From: Sphingobacteriales bacterium | Lineage (GTDB): Bacteria > Bacteroidota > Bacteroidia > UKL13-3 | DNA: 64,000 nt | Direction: 5' to 3' | NCBI GenBank assembly: GCA_021299635.1 | Contig: JAJTFA010000004.1 | Location: 124,001 to 188,000 of the forward strand | Shown here: positions 17,799 to 26,515 of the stretch, piece by piece | Layout: the number at the start of each line of letters is the position of its first letter | How positions within the stretch are numbered: the first letter of the stretch is position 1 | The notes under the pieces: generated by a model | The model's input: the letters and a program-made list of their open reading frames with translations, nothing else | Databases searched by the model: none | What the model was told of the DNA's origin: nothing | Translations under genes and position numbers: made by a program

Positions 17799-19931
17799 AT
17801 GAAAAAATTATTGCTTACTATCGCTTCTATCGGTTGTCTGGGCATGCCGGTATTTAGCCAGTATTATTACATCCCCACACAAAATGGCACCAATCCTAAT
17901 GGGGTAAATACTGAGGGTGAAAATCCTGCTTCCTTACTTACGGGATGGACCAGCAGATGGAGCGGAAACGCAACCTCCGCAGCTACCCTTACTCCTGCTA
18001 TAGCTCTGCCCTTTGCGTTCACATTCAATGGCAACCCCGTAACCCACTTTAAAGCAAGTAATTCAGGTTCTGTTACCTTTGATACATCAACCACCACTGC
18101 TCCTGCTTTTGGAAATGCAACCCTGCCTGCTGCAGGTGTTCCAAGTAATTCCATTAACGTACTTGGTATTAAGCCATCCAGTTGGACCAGTGGTAGCACA
18201 ACCTATAATAGTTCTATTATTACAAAAACACTTGGCACCGCTCCTAGAAGGCAATTCTGGATTCAATATAATTTCTTCTCAGAGCCAAACATTCAAACTG
18301 GTTGGACCTATTGGGCCATTGTTTTAGAAGAAGGCAGTAACAGGATTTTTATTGTAGACATGAAAACGTTATGCACCAGTACAAGTGGTATATGCAACAA
18401 TAACGTAAAAATTTCTGCCGGCATTCAGGTTAATGCAACAACTGCTTTTACGGTAAATGGTTCACCAAACTTAGGTGCATTTAACTTCTCAACCAATGTA
18501 TTTGATGCATCAGATAACCAATACTATGAGTTTATTGCCGGCACTCAGCCTGCCAAAGATGTTGCCAATGCAACCATCAATGTTAGCAAAAGTATTGGAT
18601 TGAATCAGGCTCCTATTGTTGTGTCAGGTAAAGCTAGAAATATTGGCTCAGCTGCCATCAGCTCATATAAAATCGCATACCAAATAAATAACGATGCACC
18701 TGTTGTTAGCACAGCAATAACTGCCACAGTAGCCAGTGCCGCATATTTTGACTATTCGCATCCAACCAATTGGACACCTCCTTCAGCAGGAACTTACACT
18801 TTGAAAACATGGATCAGTGAAATTAATGGAGGAGCCGATGAAAGCAATGGTAATGATACTTTAACAAAAACAATTACAGTGCTAGATGCAATGGTGCCAC
18901 GCAGAAGCTTACATGAAATTTTCACCTCTTCTACCTGCCCGCCATGTAAGCCAGGGAATGAAGTGATGCATAAAGTATTAAACCAGAGAGTTGGCACCTA
19001 TGCTATTATTAAGTATCAGTATTTTGGTCCGGGCACCGGAGATCCATATTTTACCACAGAGTGTTACAATCGTGGGGTTTATTATGGTCAAACTGCATCA
19101 GGAACAGCCGGATATGGAGTTCCTGAACTTTTTATTGATGGCCAGTGGGGCAACAACCCTAATGGCTACTCAACAGCAATTTTCGATCAATACCAAGAAA
19201 AGCCTGCATTTGTAGAAATTACACCCACCATGACACTAAGTGGTAAAACTGTTAATGTTTCTGCAACCATTAAACCTATAATAGACTTTCCTGCTGGGAG
19301 CTACAAGGTAAGAATGGCTATTGTTGAAAAAACAACTTTCCAAAATGTAAAAACCAATGGCGAAACAGAATTTAATTTTGTAATGAAAAAAATGTTGCCG
19401 GATGATAATGGCAAAGACATTACACTGCCTGCAAAAAATAATACCACTACCGTTTCAGAATCATATACATTCAACGGGGAATTCAAAATTCCGGTAGCTG
19501 CCAGAACAAGCAGCAGTGTAGTTCCAACAGGAGCGGGATATAATGGGGTGAACTTGGCCACCAATCATAGTATAGAAGAATTTGAAGATTTGGCAGTTGT
19601 GGTATTTATCCAAAACAACGCCACTAAGGAAGTTTTACAATCTGCATGGACTGCACAAGACTTCCCCGTTGGTATTGCTGATGAAAAATCTAATAACATG
19701 AATACCCTGCTATATCCAAATCCTGCTCAAAACCAGATTAGCATTGGCTTGGGCTCACTTAATCAAGCAGAAGTAACTATTATAGACATTAGCGGTAAAA
19801 CAATTATTACCAAACAAATTACTACCGACCAAAATACCATCAGTACTGAAGCACTGAATAACGGTTTATATTTTGTACAGGTTAAAGTTGAAGGAAAAAC
19901 AAGCATTCATAAGCTGGTTATCCAAAAATAA
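17799..19931 (+). CDS. Omp28-like thioredoxin-fold protein with T9SS sorting domain
   Basis: 710 aa. Signal peptide MKKLLLTIASIGCLGMPVFSQ without a convincing lipobox. The N-terminal part (about 25-250) is a Ser/Thr/Asn-rich beta region, followed by an Ig-like or CARDB-like module (about 255-365, NISKSIGLNQAPIVVSG-type strands). An Omp28-like domain then begins with SSTCPPCKPG (Cys380, Cys383). The C-terminus is a T9SS type A domain (LLYPNPAQNQ; NNGLYFVQV; KLVIQK). It combines the thioredoxin-like fold of the two lipoproteins at 3.7-5.5 kb with T9SS export instead of lipidation. Function unknown; a redox role at the surface is inference. Confidence 0.78.
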   Translation: MKKLLLTIASIGCLGMPVFSQYYYIPTQNGTNPNGVNTEGENPASLLTGWTSRWSGNATSAATLTPAIALPFAFTFNGNPVTHFKASNSGSVTFDTSTTTAPAFGNATLPAAGVPSNSINVLGIKPSSWTSGSTTYNSSIITKTLGTAPRRQFWIQYNFFSEPNIQTGWTYWAIVLEEGSNRIFIVDMKTLCTSTSGICNNNVKISAGIQVNATTAFTVNGSPNLGAFNFSTNVFDASDNQYYEFIAGTQPAKDVANATINVSKSIGLNQAPIVVSGKARNIGSAAISSYKIAYQINNDAPVVSTAITATVASAAYFDYSHPTNWTPPSAGTYTLKTWISEINGGADESNGNDTLTKTITVLDAMVPRRSLHEIFTSSTCPPCKPGNEVMHKVLNQRVGTYAIIKYQYFGPGTGDPYFTTECYNRGVYYGQTASGTAGYGVPELFIDGQWGNNPNGYSTAIFDQYQEKPAFVEITPTMTLSGKTVNVSATIKPIIDFPAGSYKVRMAIVEKTTFQNVKTNGETEFNFVMKKMLPDDNGKDITLPAKNNTTTVSESYTFNGEFKIPVAARTSSSVVPTGAGYNGVNLATNHSIEEFEDLAVVVFIQNNATKEVLQSAWTAQDFPVGIADEKSNNMNTLLYPNPAQNQISIGLGSLNQAEVTIIDISGKTIITKQITTDQNTISTEALNNGLYFVQVKVEGKTSIHKLVIQK

Positions 19932-19943
19932 TAATTGCCTTAT

Positions 19944-19978
19944 AAAAAAGCCCGTGGCACTCGCCACGGGCTTTTTTT
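19944..19978. terminator. Strong bidirectional terminator
   Basis: A 15 bp stem (19944-19958 with 19963-19977) with an ACTC loop and T-runs on both strands. It ends the gene at 17799-19931 and, on the other strand, could end the gene at 20027-20407. Confidence 0.9.
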
Positions 19979-20026
19979 ATAAGTTTATAGTAACCTGAAA
20001 AAAATAAATTTTAGCATGTCCAGCCA

Positions 20027-20407
20027 TTAGCGAAAAGACATTGGCAAGGTTCCATAAGACCTTACCCCATCAACAAAATATGCAGTACCCGAAGGATCTG
20101 CTCCTCTTATACGCACACTCGCTGAGCCCGGAATATGATCTACACCTGCAGTAATACCAGCAATACCGTTCACATCTCTTCTGGCAAGGCGGTATAAATC
20201 TTTATAAGAATAACTTTTACCGGTATACTGAATCACTTCTGCATGCTTGTTCATAATCATTACCGTTTCCTGCAGTTCTGCATTAGTCTCAATGGTTTTA
20301 ACTGTATGCCCTTCCCCCACTTTTTCCTTTGCGGGTGGCTGGGCATTGAGCAAAAAGATATTAGCCTGCATTAAAATGATGCTTATAAGGTACACGTATT
20401 TTTTCAT
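20027..20407 (-). CDS. Stand-alone TonB-receptor plug-like protein
   Basis: 126 aa from the ATG at 20407, which opens a signal peptide (MKKYVYLISIILMQ, cleavage near LLNAQ). The rest reads like an isolated TonB-receptor plug: a VMIMNKHAEVIQYTGKSYSYKDL segment is followed by GITAGVDHIPGSASVRIRG and AYFVDGVRS, the RIRG and xxDG signatures of plug domains. There is no barrel in any frame downstream: a stop, then the terminator at 19944-19978. Either it is a free periplasmic plug-like protein or the remnant of a receptor. The intact signal peptide, own terminator region and clean ORF favour a functional small protein, with moderate confidence. Confidence 0.6.
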   Translation of the reverse strand: MKKYVYLISIILMQANIFLLNAQPPAKEKVGEGHTVKTIETNAELQETVMIMNKHAEVIQYTGKSYSYKDLYRLARRDVNGIAGITAGVDHIPGSASVRIRGADPSGTAYFVDGVRSYGTLPMSFR

Positions 20408-20428
20408 AGGGATCATGTGATGATTTAT

Positions 20429-20436
20429 CAAACATA
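20429..20436 (-). promoter_or_regulatory. Possible -7 box of the plug-like gene
   Basis: TATGTTTG on the minus strand matches TAnnTTTG and lies 22 bp before the ATG; no good -33 TTG is seen because that region is occupied by the lpdA terminator. Confidence 0.3.
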
Positions 20437-20438
20437 AA

Positions 20439-20470
20439 TAAAAAAACGTGGGCATTTCCACGCCCACGTT
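20439..20470 (-). terminator. Terminator of lpdA
   Basis: A 9 bp GC-rich stem (20462-20470 with 20445-20453) with an 8 nt loop, followed by T residues on the minus strand, 25 bp past the lpdA stop. Confidence 0.8.
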
Positions 20471-20494
20471 TTATATCAATGCTTTCAATAGCGA

Positions 20495-21892
20495 TTAAAC
20501 GTGCAATGCACGGTTTGCGGTTGCTGCCAAGGCAGCCTCTTTAACCGCTTCTGCATAAGTTGGGTGGGCATGGCTCATTCTGGCAATATCCTCTGCACTG
20601 GCCCTGAACTCCATTGCAGTAACTGCCTCTGCAATTAAATCGGCTACACGCGGACCAATCATATGTACGCCAAGCACCTCATCGGTTTGTGCATCGGCAA
20701 TCACTTTCACAAATCCATCTATATCCATACTGGCTCTGGCTCTGCCAAGCGCACGCATCGGAAACTGACCTGTTTTAATAGCACGCCCTGCTTTCTTCAA
20801 CTCCTCCTCGGTGTATCCAACTCCGGCAACTTCCGGCCAGGTGTAAACGACTCCCGGAATTAAATGATAATGGATATGAGGTTTTTGGCCTGCAACGGTT
20901 TCTGCAACAAACACACCCTCTTCTTCTGCTTTGTGAGCAAGCATGGCACCTTTCACCACATCACCAATGGCATAAACTCCTTTTACTGCTGTTTCCAGAT
21001 GTGCATCGGTTTCTATTCTTCCGCGTTCATCGGTCTTCAATCCGATGTGCTCAAGACCTAATCCATCCGTATATGGCTTGCGGCCAACCGAAATTAAACA
21101 GTAGTCACCTGTAAACGTAACCTCTTCTCCTTTCTCATTATCTGCCGTTACCACTACTTCCTTGCCCTTGGTTTTAGCTGTTTTAACTTTGTGATTAAAA
21201 TAAAAATCAAATCCCTGTTTGCGCAGCACGCGCTGTAACTCCTTACTCAAAGCGCCATCCATGGTTGGTATAATTGCCGATGTATATTCAATTACAGAAA
21301 CTTTAGCACCTAAACGTGCATAAACAGATCCAAGCTCAAGTCCAATAACACCCCCGCCAATAATGAGCATTTGTTTAGGTACCTCCGTAAGATTTAATGC
21401 TTCTGTAGAAGTGATAATTCGCTTTTTATCAATATCAATTCCTGGAAGACTGGCAGGTTTGGAACCTGTAGCAATAATTACCTTTTCAGTATCAATAAAG
21501 AGTTCCTTTTCTCCTGAAACTTTAATCCGATTTTTATTTTCAAATGAGCCTACTCCTTTAAATACATCTATTTTGTTTTTCTTCATTAGAAAATCAATTC
21601 CATCACATGTTTGCTTAACCACACCGTTCTTTCTTTCTATCATCTGCTTCAGATTTACCTGAATATCTCCCTTAACATCAATGCCATGGGTTTTAAAGTT
21701 ATGAACTGCATTGTGGTAATGCTCTGAACTGTCTAGCATGGCTTTGGAAGGTATACATCCTACATTTAAGCAGGTGCCACCCAAAGTTGGGTACTTTTCA
21801 ATTAAAGCTGTTTTCATTCCCAGTTGTGCGCAACGTATGGCTGCTACGTAGCCTCCGGGACCTGAACCGATAATAGTTACATCGTATTTCAT
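20495..21892 (-). CDS. lpdA: Dihydrolipoyl dehydrogenase (E3)
   Basis: 465 aa. FAD-binding GxGxxG (IIGSGPGGY, residues 7-15), redox-active disulfide Cys41/Cys46 (GGTCLNVGCIPSK), an NAD-binding IIGGGVIGLE segment, and the C-terminal HAHPTYAEA with the catalytic His. It reoxidises dihydrolipoyl groups of the pyruvate, 2-oxoglutarate and, if present, branched-chain dehydrogenase complexes and the glycine cleavage system. The window also holds the E2 genes sucB and pdhC, but lpdA stands alone with its own terminator, so E3 supply is set separately from the complexes it serves. Confidence 0.95.
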   Translation of the reverse strand: MKYDVTIIGSGPGGYVAAIRCAQLGMKTALIEKYPTLGGTCLNVGCIPSKAMLDSSEHYHNAVHNFKTHGIDVKGDIQVNLKQMIERKNGVVKQTCDGIDFLMKKNKIDVFKGVGSFENKNRIKVSGEKELFIDTEKVIIATGSKPASLPGIDIDKKRIITSTEALNLTEVPKQMLIIGGGVIGLELGSVYARLGAKVSVIEYTSAIIPTMDGALSKELQRVLRKQGFDFYFNHKVKTAKTKGKEVVVTADNEKGEEVTFTGDYCLISVGRKPYTDGLGLEHIGLKTDERGRIETDAHLETAVKGVYAIGDVVKGAMLAHKAEEEGVFVAETVAGQKPHIHYHLIPGVVYTWPEVAGVGYTEEELKKAGRAIKTGQFPMRALGRARASMDIDGFVKVIADAQTDEVLGVHMIGPRVADLIAEAVTAMEFRASAEDIARMSHAHPTYAEAVKEAALAATANRALHV

Positions 21893-21924
21893 GCGTAGAA
21901 TAGATTAAATGATTAAAAGCGTTG

Positions 21925-21932
21925 CAAAGGTA
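21925..21932 (-). promoter_or_regulatory. Possible -7 box of lpdA
   Basis: TACCTTTG on the minus strand, a full match to TAnnTTTG, 32 bp before the lpdA ATG; no clear -33 TTG at the right distance. Confidence 0.35.
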
Positions 21933-22054
21933 AACCGATTTGCTATTTCTTGCATCATTTTATGCAATGCCCAATTAACTACCATTCAATTAGTTATTAA
22001 AATCACGTTTTAGGCATCTGCACATAAATACATTTCAATAAAACAATTTTTACA

Positions 22055-22062
22055 TAAATTTG
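22055..22062 (+). promoter_or_regulatory. Possible -7 box of the di-haem peroxidase gene
   Basis: TAAATTTG matches TAnnTTTG and predicts a leader of about 25 nt; the -33 region shows only TTT about 20 bp upstream. Confidence 0.4.
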
Positions 22063-22091
22063 ATATTTACATTAGTTAAACAGAAAACCAT

Positions 22092-23219
22092 ATGAATAAG
22101 AAATCACTTCTCTACATTCCTTTTGCAGCAGCAGGATTACTGATGATGCAGACATCCTGCGGGGGTGGCGAAAAGAAACAGCAAACCCAGGAAACAGTAA
22201 CCGAAACGGCCTCCCAAGCAAATTTAAGTGAAGCAGATGCTGCACTGATTAAACAAGCTTCGCAGGTTTTTGGTGTGCTGCCTGCAAAAGCAGATAATCC
22301 CAACAATGCATTGAATGACGACAAAGTTAAATTAGGTAAGATGTTGTATTATGAGCCTCGTCTATCTAAAAGTGGCTGGATTAGCTGCAACAGCTGTCAT
22401 AACCTAGCTACCTATGGGGTAGATAATTTGCCGACTTCTATTGGTCATAAATGGAGTATTGGCAACCGTAATGCCCCTACTTCACTCAATGCTGCCTTGC
22501 ACATAGCCCAATTTTGGGATGGCCGCGCAGCTGATGTAGAAGAACAGGCCAAAGGACCGGTTTTAAATCCCGGTGAAATGGCATCGCCACATGAGCAATT
22601 TGCAGTTGACCGAATCGCCTCAATTAAAGAATATGCCGAATTGTTTACCAAAGCTTTTCCGGGTGAAACCAATGCTTTAACCTATAACAATATTGCCAAA
22701 GCAATTGGTGCATTTGAGCGCACACTGCTTACTCCATCTCGCTTTGATGAATATATGAATGGCAAATCCGATGCTTTGGATGAGCAAGCAAAAAAAGGAA
22801 TGCAAACCTTTATAAAAAGTGGTTGTATTACTTGCCATATGGGCAGTACTGTTGGCGGAAATATGTACCAGAAATTTGGTGTGAAAAAAGATTACTGGGT
22901 CCTAACTAAAAGCAAAAAGAAAGATGAAGGCAGATCTACTATAACCAAAAAAGCAGAAGATAAATATTTCTTTAAAGTTCCTTCCTTGCGCAATGTAGAG
23001 AGAACCTATCCATACTTTCATGATGGAAGCATTTGGACACTGGAAGAGGCGGTTTCTATTATGGGTGAGCTGCAACTAGACAAGAAATTTACAACGGAAG
23101 AAGTTGCCGATATTGTAGCATTTTTGAAATCACTAACAGCTGAATTACCTGCAACAGCTAAAGAAATTCCTGTACTTCCGGCATCTGCTTCCAATACCAG
23201 CAAACCGGATTTTAATTAA
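22092..23219 (+). CDS. Di-haem cytochrome c peroxidase (lipoprotein)
   Basis: 375 aa. Lipoprotein signal peptide with Cys23 (MQTSCGG) and a Gln/Thr-rich linker. Two c-type haem sites are visible: CNSCH (Cys99-His103) and CITCH (Cys245-His249), with the FWDGR and FHDGS segments typical of the CcpA/MauG family. The protein reduces hydrogen peroxide to water with electrons from a periplasmic cytochrome or, in MauG-like members, oxidises other substrates; the motif set fits the peroxidase branch. Lipidation suggests it is anchored on the periplasmic side of a membrane. It is transcribed away from lpdA and ends at its own terminator. Confidence 0.88.
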   Translation: MNKKSLLYIPFAAAGLLMMQTSCGGGEKKQQTQETVTETASQANLSEADAALIKQASQVFGVLPAKADNPNNALNDDKVKLGKMLYYEPRLSKSGWISCNSCHNLATYGVDNLPTSIGHKWSIGNRNAPTSLNAALHIAQFWDGRAADVEEQAKGPVLNPGEMASPHEQFAVDRIASIKEYAELFTKAFPGETNALTYNNIAKAIGAFERTLLTPSRFDEYMNGKSDALDEQAKKGMQTFIKSGCITCHMGSTVGGNMYQKFGVKKDYWVLTKSKKKDEGRSTITKKAEDKYFFKVPSLRNVERTYPYFHDGSIWTLEEAVSIMGELQLDKKFTTEEVADIVAFLKSLTAELPATAKEIPVLPASASNTSKPDFN

Positions 23220-23237
23220 AGATTCATTTTATATTTT

Positions 23238-23277
23238 AAAAGGCTGTTGAAAGAATCAACGGCCTTTTATTTTTTTG
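23238..23277 (+). terminator. Terminator of the peroxidase gene
   Basis: A 13 bp stem with one G-U pair (23238-23250 with 23256-23268) and a 5 nt loop, followed by a T-run. It overlaps the stop codon of the small minus-strand gene at 23256-23408. Confidence 0.8.
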
Positions 23278-23408
23278 AGCCATTGGGCAAAGCCCTGCTT
23301 GCTATCAGCTCTAAGCTTTTTACCGTTCTCGGAAAATAATAGCCAGCCAAGAGCAGTGCCTGCTGCTGCACCTATTAGTGCAAGAAGCCAGTTTTTATTT
23401 CTCATCAT
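23256..23408 (-). CDS. Small YtxH-like membrane protein
   Basis: 50 aa from the ATG at 23408 (a second ATG follows at once). One transmembrane helix rich in small residues (LLALIGAAAGTALGWLLF) is followed by SENGKKLR and a basic tail, the pattern of YtxH/gas-vesicle-like small proteins. The frame continues upstream to 23531, but that extension overlaps the divergent transporter gene and lacks any family feature, and a TAnnTTTG box sits just before the chosen ATG. Role unknown, often linked with stress in other bacteria. Confidence 0.6.
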   Translation of the reverse strand: MMRNKNWLLALIGAAAGTALGWLLFSENGKKLRADSKQGFAQWLKKIKGR

Positions 23409-23412
23409 GTTG

Positions 23413-23420
23413 CAAAAATA
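23413..23420 (-). promoter_or_regulatory. Possible -7 box of the YtxH-like gene, leaderless spacing
   Basis: TATTTTTG on the minus strand ends 4 nt before the ATG at 23408, the same spacing as at rocD and the pterin dehydratase gene. No good -33 TTG. Confidence 0.35.
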
Positions 23421-23472
23421 ATGAAATGATGATTGAATCTGTTTACCTATTTTTGAATGAAACCACACATAC

Positions 23473-24492
23473 ATGCTAACCGACATAAATAAATTTGATA
23501 TTAAAAGATTGATTGCCTTTGCAGCACTCAATGCATTTGGCGTATTGCTTATTTACTTTCTTCACGATTTTATTAAGCCGTTTTTAGGTGCACTCATTTT
23601 CTATATTCTGTTTAAAAATTTCATGTATAAAATGGTGCATGAATGGAAATGGAAACAAGGCCTTTCGGCACTGGTTATTATTTTACTTTCCTTCTTTATT
23701 ATTCTCATACCTGTGCTAACCCTCAGCTACCTGTTATACTCTAAAATCAGTGTGGTATTAAATGATCCCGCCTCACTTATTACCGTGCTTGATTTATTAG
23801 ATAAGAAGGTACTTGAACTAACCGGAGTTGAAATATTTGATGATGCCAATATTCATAAGCTCAAAACAGCAGCAACAAACCTTATTCCCACTTTTTTAAG
23901 TGAGCTGGCATACACACTTGCGAATATAGGAATCATGTATTTTATCCTTTACTATATGCTTAAAAACAGCAGCCAAATTTCGCGTGAGGTAAACAACTAC
24001 CTGCCATTTGAGCACGAAAATATTGATGAGATGGCAAAGGAACTGGAGTCTCAAACGTTATCAAATGCAGTGGGGGTTCCGTTGGTAGGTACTATTCAGG
24101 GTATGGCAGCCGGCATAGGTTATTGGATTTTTGGCTTAAATGAACCTGTATTTTGGGCTGCCATCACTGCATTTACATCCTTGCTCCCATTTATAGGAAC
24201 GGCACTTATTTGGGTGCCTGCTTCCATTTTTATTATGGCATCAGGAAATCTTTGGGCCGGTTTAGGCTTATTTGCCTATGGCACGCTGATTATTATGAAT
24301 ATTGATAATGTGGCCCGCTTTATGATTCAAAAAAAGTTTGCCGATGTACATCCCATGATTACTGTATTTGGCGTATTGATTGGCCTGGAATTATTTGGCC
24401 TGGCAGGCATTATTTTCGGTCCGTTAATGCTCTCCTATTTTATACTTTTTGTTAAAATGTATCGCAGGGTGTATAATGTAAAAACAATATAA
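23473..24492 (+). CDS. AI-2E family transporter (PerM/YdiK-like)
   Basis: 339 aa integral membrane protein with about seven to eight hydrophobic helices: two near the start (LNAFGVLLIYFLHDFIKPFLGA), a third after a short basic loop, then a long soluble segment (about 90-145) and a C-terminal bundle including FTSLLPFIGTALIWVPA and the GxxxFGPxxLSYF end. This layout is that of the AI-2E/PerM family, whose members export or equilibrate small molecules or ions; the substrate cannot be inferred. The stop codon directly abuts the stop of the convergent polyprenyl synthase gene, with no spacer. Confidence 0.85.
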   Translation: MLTDINKFDIKRLIAFAALNAFGVLLIYFLHDFIKPFLGALIFYILFKNFMYKMVHEWKWKQGLSALVIILLSFFIILIPVLTLSYLLYSKISVVLNDPASLITVLDLLDKKVLELTGVEIFDDANIHKLKTAATNLIPTFLSELAYTLANIGIMYFILYYMLKNSSQISREVNNYLPFEHENIDEMAKELESQTLSNAVGVPLVGTIQGMAAGIGYWIFGLNEPVFWAAITAFTSLLPFIGTALIWVPASIFIMASGNLWAGLGLFAYGTLIIMNIDNVARFMIQKKFADVHPMITVFGVLIGLELFGLAGIIFGPLMLSYFILFVKMYRRVYNVKTI

Positions 24493-25461
24493 CTAACTCA
24501 TGCGCTCCATTAACTCAATTGCACTGTTTTTTAATACCTGCTTTTTTTCTGAACCAACAGATATAGCATCTAAATAGGCAAATGCAAGTTGCAACTGTTT
24601 TTTTTTCAACTGCTCACAAACCTCAAGCACTCCCAGTTTTTTATACAGATCTATGACTTTATTAATTTTTTCCTTTTCATTAGTCATACCTATACAGCTG
24701 TTCAACGCATCTTTATCAGAGGCATCGGCCAATCGCAAGGCTTCAATCCAAAGCAATGTCTTTTTATTTGCTGCAATATCTCCACCAATTTTTTTTCCAA
24801 CTTTATCACCTTCACCAAATGCATCCAGCAAATCATCCTGTATTTGAAAAGCAACACCAATATGTTTGCCAAATAAGTATAACTTTTCTGCATCATCATC
24901 GGTTGCACCGGCAATTGTTGCACCTAATTTAAGTGAAGCCCCTAACAAAACTGCAGTTTTCAGGGTTATCATATCCAGGTATTGCTGCACCTGCACCTCA
25001 TTCAAGTTCTCAAAATTCATATCCAGTTGCTGCCCTTCACATACTTCTGCTGCTGCTTTGTTAAAAATCTGAATGAGTTTGCCCACATCGGTTTTTTGTG
25101 TAGAAACCAACAAATCAATTGCCTTTATCATCATCAAATCACCTGAAAGTATGGCAATGGTTTGATTCCATTTTTCATGCACTGTTGGTTTGCCTCTTCT
25201 TATGGGAGCATTATCCATAATATCGTCATGCACCAGTGTAAAATTATGAAACACTTCAACGGCCAGGGCTGCCGGCATGGCATGCTGCGCTTCTCCACCA
25301 AACATATCATTTGCCATTAAACATAAAACCGGCCTTAGCCGCTTACCTCCTAATGAAAGCATATATCCAATGGGGTCATACAGATTTTGAGGATTGCCGG
25401 TGAAGCTGAGTGATGAAATTTGAGTTTCGACAGCAGTATAAAGCTCTTTGTAAGTTTTCAT
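24493..25461 (-). CDS. Polyprenyl (farnesyl/geranylgeranyl-type) diphosphate synthase
   Basis: 322 aa. Trans-isoprenyl synthase signatures: GGKRLRP (about 38-44), the first Asp-rich motif DDIMD at 79-83 followed by RRG, and the second DDLLD at 209-213. It condenses isopentenyl diphosphate with allylic diphosphates to give quinone side-chain or isoprenoid precursors. The residues before DDIMD (FHNFTLVHD) are bulky, but product length cannot be told reliably by eye. It follows thyA on the same strand after 47 bp and may be co-transcribed. Confidence 0.9.
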   Translation of the reverse strand: MKTYKELYTAVETQISSLSFTGNPQNLYDPIGYMLSLGGKRLRPVLCLMANDMFGGEAQHAMPAALAVEVFHNFTLVHDDIMDNAPIRRGKPTVHEKWNQTIAILSGDLMMIKAIDLLVSTQKTDVGKLIQIFNKAAAEVCEGQQLDMNFENLNEVQVQQYLDMITLKTAVLLGASLKLGATIAGATDDDAEKLYLFGKHIGVAFQIQDDLLDAFGEGDKVGKKIGGDIAANKKTLLWIEALRLADASDKDALNSCIGMTNEKEKINKVIDLYKKLGVLEVCEQLKKKQLQLAFAYLDAISVGSEKKQVLKNSAIELMERMS

Positions 25462-25508
25462 TTATAAAGGGTGATTAAAAATAACACCAATGGTTGATGA
25501 TAGTTTAA

Positions 25509-26303
25509 TTAAACAGCAACCGGAGCTTTGATGGCAGGATGCGGATTGTAATTCTCTAACATAAAATCAGCATAAACAAAATCAAAAATGCTACTCACTG
25601 TCGGATTTAATTTCATGCTAGGATAGGGACGCGGATCTCTGCTCAATTGTAATTCTACTTGTTCAAAATGATTACTGTAAATGTGCGCATCACCAAACGT
25701 ATGCACAAAATCGCCCGGCTGCAAGCCGCATACCTGAGCCATCATCATTGTTAACAAAGCATAAGAGGCGATATTAAATGGTACACCCAAAAACATATCT
25801 GCACTGCGCTGATATAGCTGGCAACTTAATTTACCATCGGCCACATAAAACTGAAAAAAGGCATGGCAAGGCATCAGAGCCATTTTTGATAAATCAGCTA
25901 CGTTCCATGCACTCACAATCATCCTGCGCGAATCAGGATTTTTCTTTATCGTTTCGATAACCTCGCTCAATTGATCAATATGTTTGCCATCAGCTCCGGG
26001 CCAGCTGCGCCACTGATAACCATATACCGGGCCCAGGTTACCTTCCTTATCAGCCCACTCATCCCAAATACTTACGCCATTATCCGTTAAAAATTTGGTA
26101 TTGGTTTCTCCCTTAATGAACCAGAGTAATTCATAAATGATGGATTTGAGATGTACCTTCTTGGTTGTTACCAGCGGAAATCCTTCCGACAAATTAAACC
26201 TTAACTGCGCACCAAAAACACTTTTGGTGCCCGTGCCGGTGCGGTCACTTTTATATACGCCATTCTCAAATATATGACGGAGCAATTGTTCATATTGATT
26301 CAT
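25509..26303 (-). CDS. thyA: Thymidylate synthase
   Basis: 264 aa, the same length as E. coli ThyA. It methylates dUMP to dTMP using methylene-tetrahydrofolate. Visible: Arg21 (DRTGTGT) phosphate-binding loop, catalytic Cys146 ([12 protein letters not shown]), the [17 protein letters not shown] segment, and the C-terminal [13 protein letters not shown]. Dihydrofolate reductase, often next door, is not in the window. Confidence 0.97.
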   Translation of the reverse strand: MNQYEQLLRHIFENGVYKSDRTGTGTKSVFGAQLRFNLSEGFPLVTTKKVHLKSIIYELLWFIKGETNTKFLTDNGVSIWDEWADKEGNLGPVYGYQWRSWPGADGKHIDQLSEVIETIKKNPDSRRMIVSAWNVADLSKMALMPCHAFFQFYVADGKLSCQLYQRSADMFLGVPFNIASYALLTMMMAQVCGLQPGDFVHTFGDAHIYSNHFEQVELQLSRDPRPYPSMKLNPTVSSIFDFVYADFMLENYNPHPAIKAPVAV

Positions 26304-26475
26304 AAGTGAGCTTAATTAGCTGATACGAATGTCGCGCATGGCGTACAAGTCTTATCAATAGTTTTTCAACAACCCTGCACCTTGGCGGTAGGCTTCATTG
26401 ATATCATTTTGTTTACCTCTGACAATCAAACCCAAGCAAAAAGCGTTGGGCAGTAGCTAAAATCAATTCTATTCT

Positions 26476-26483
26476 TATTTTTG
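26476..26483 (+). promoter_or_regulatory. Possible -7 box of pdhC
   Basis: TATTTTTG matches TAnnTTTG and lies 32 bp before the ATG at 26516; no TTG at the ideal distance upstream. Confidence 0.3.
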
Positions 26484-26515
26484 TTGACTTTTTATTATTA
26501 AGAAAATTAAAGATT

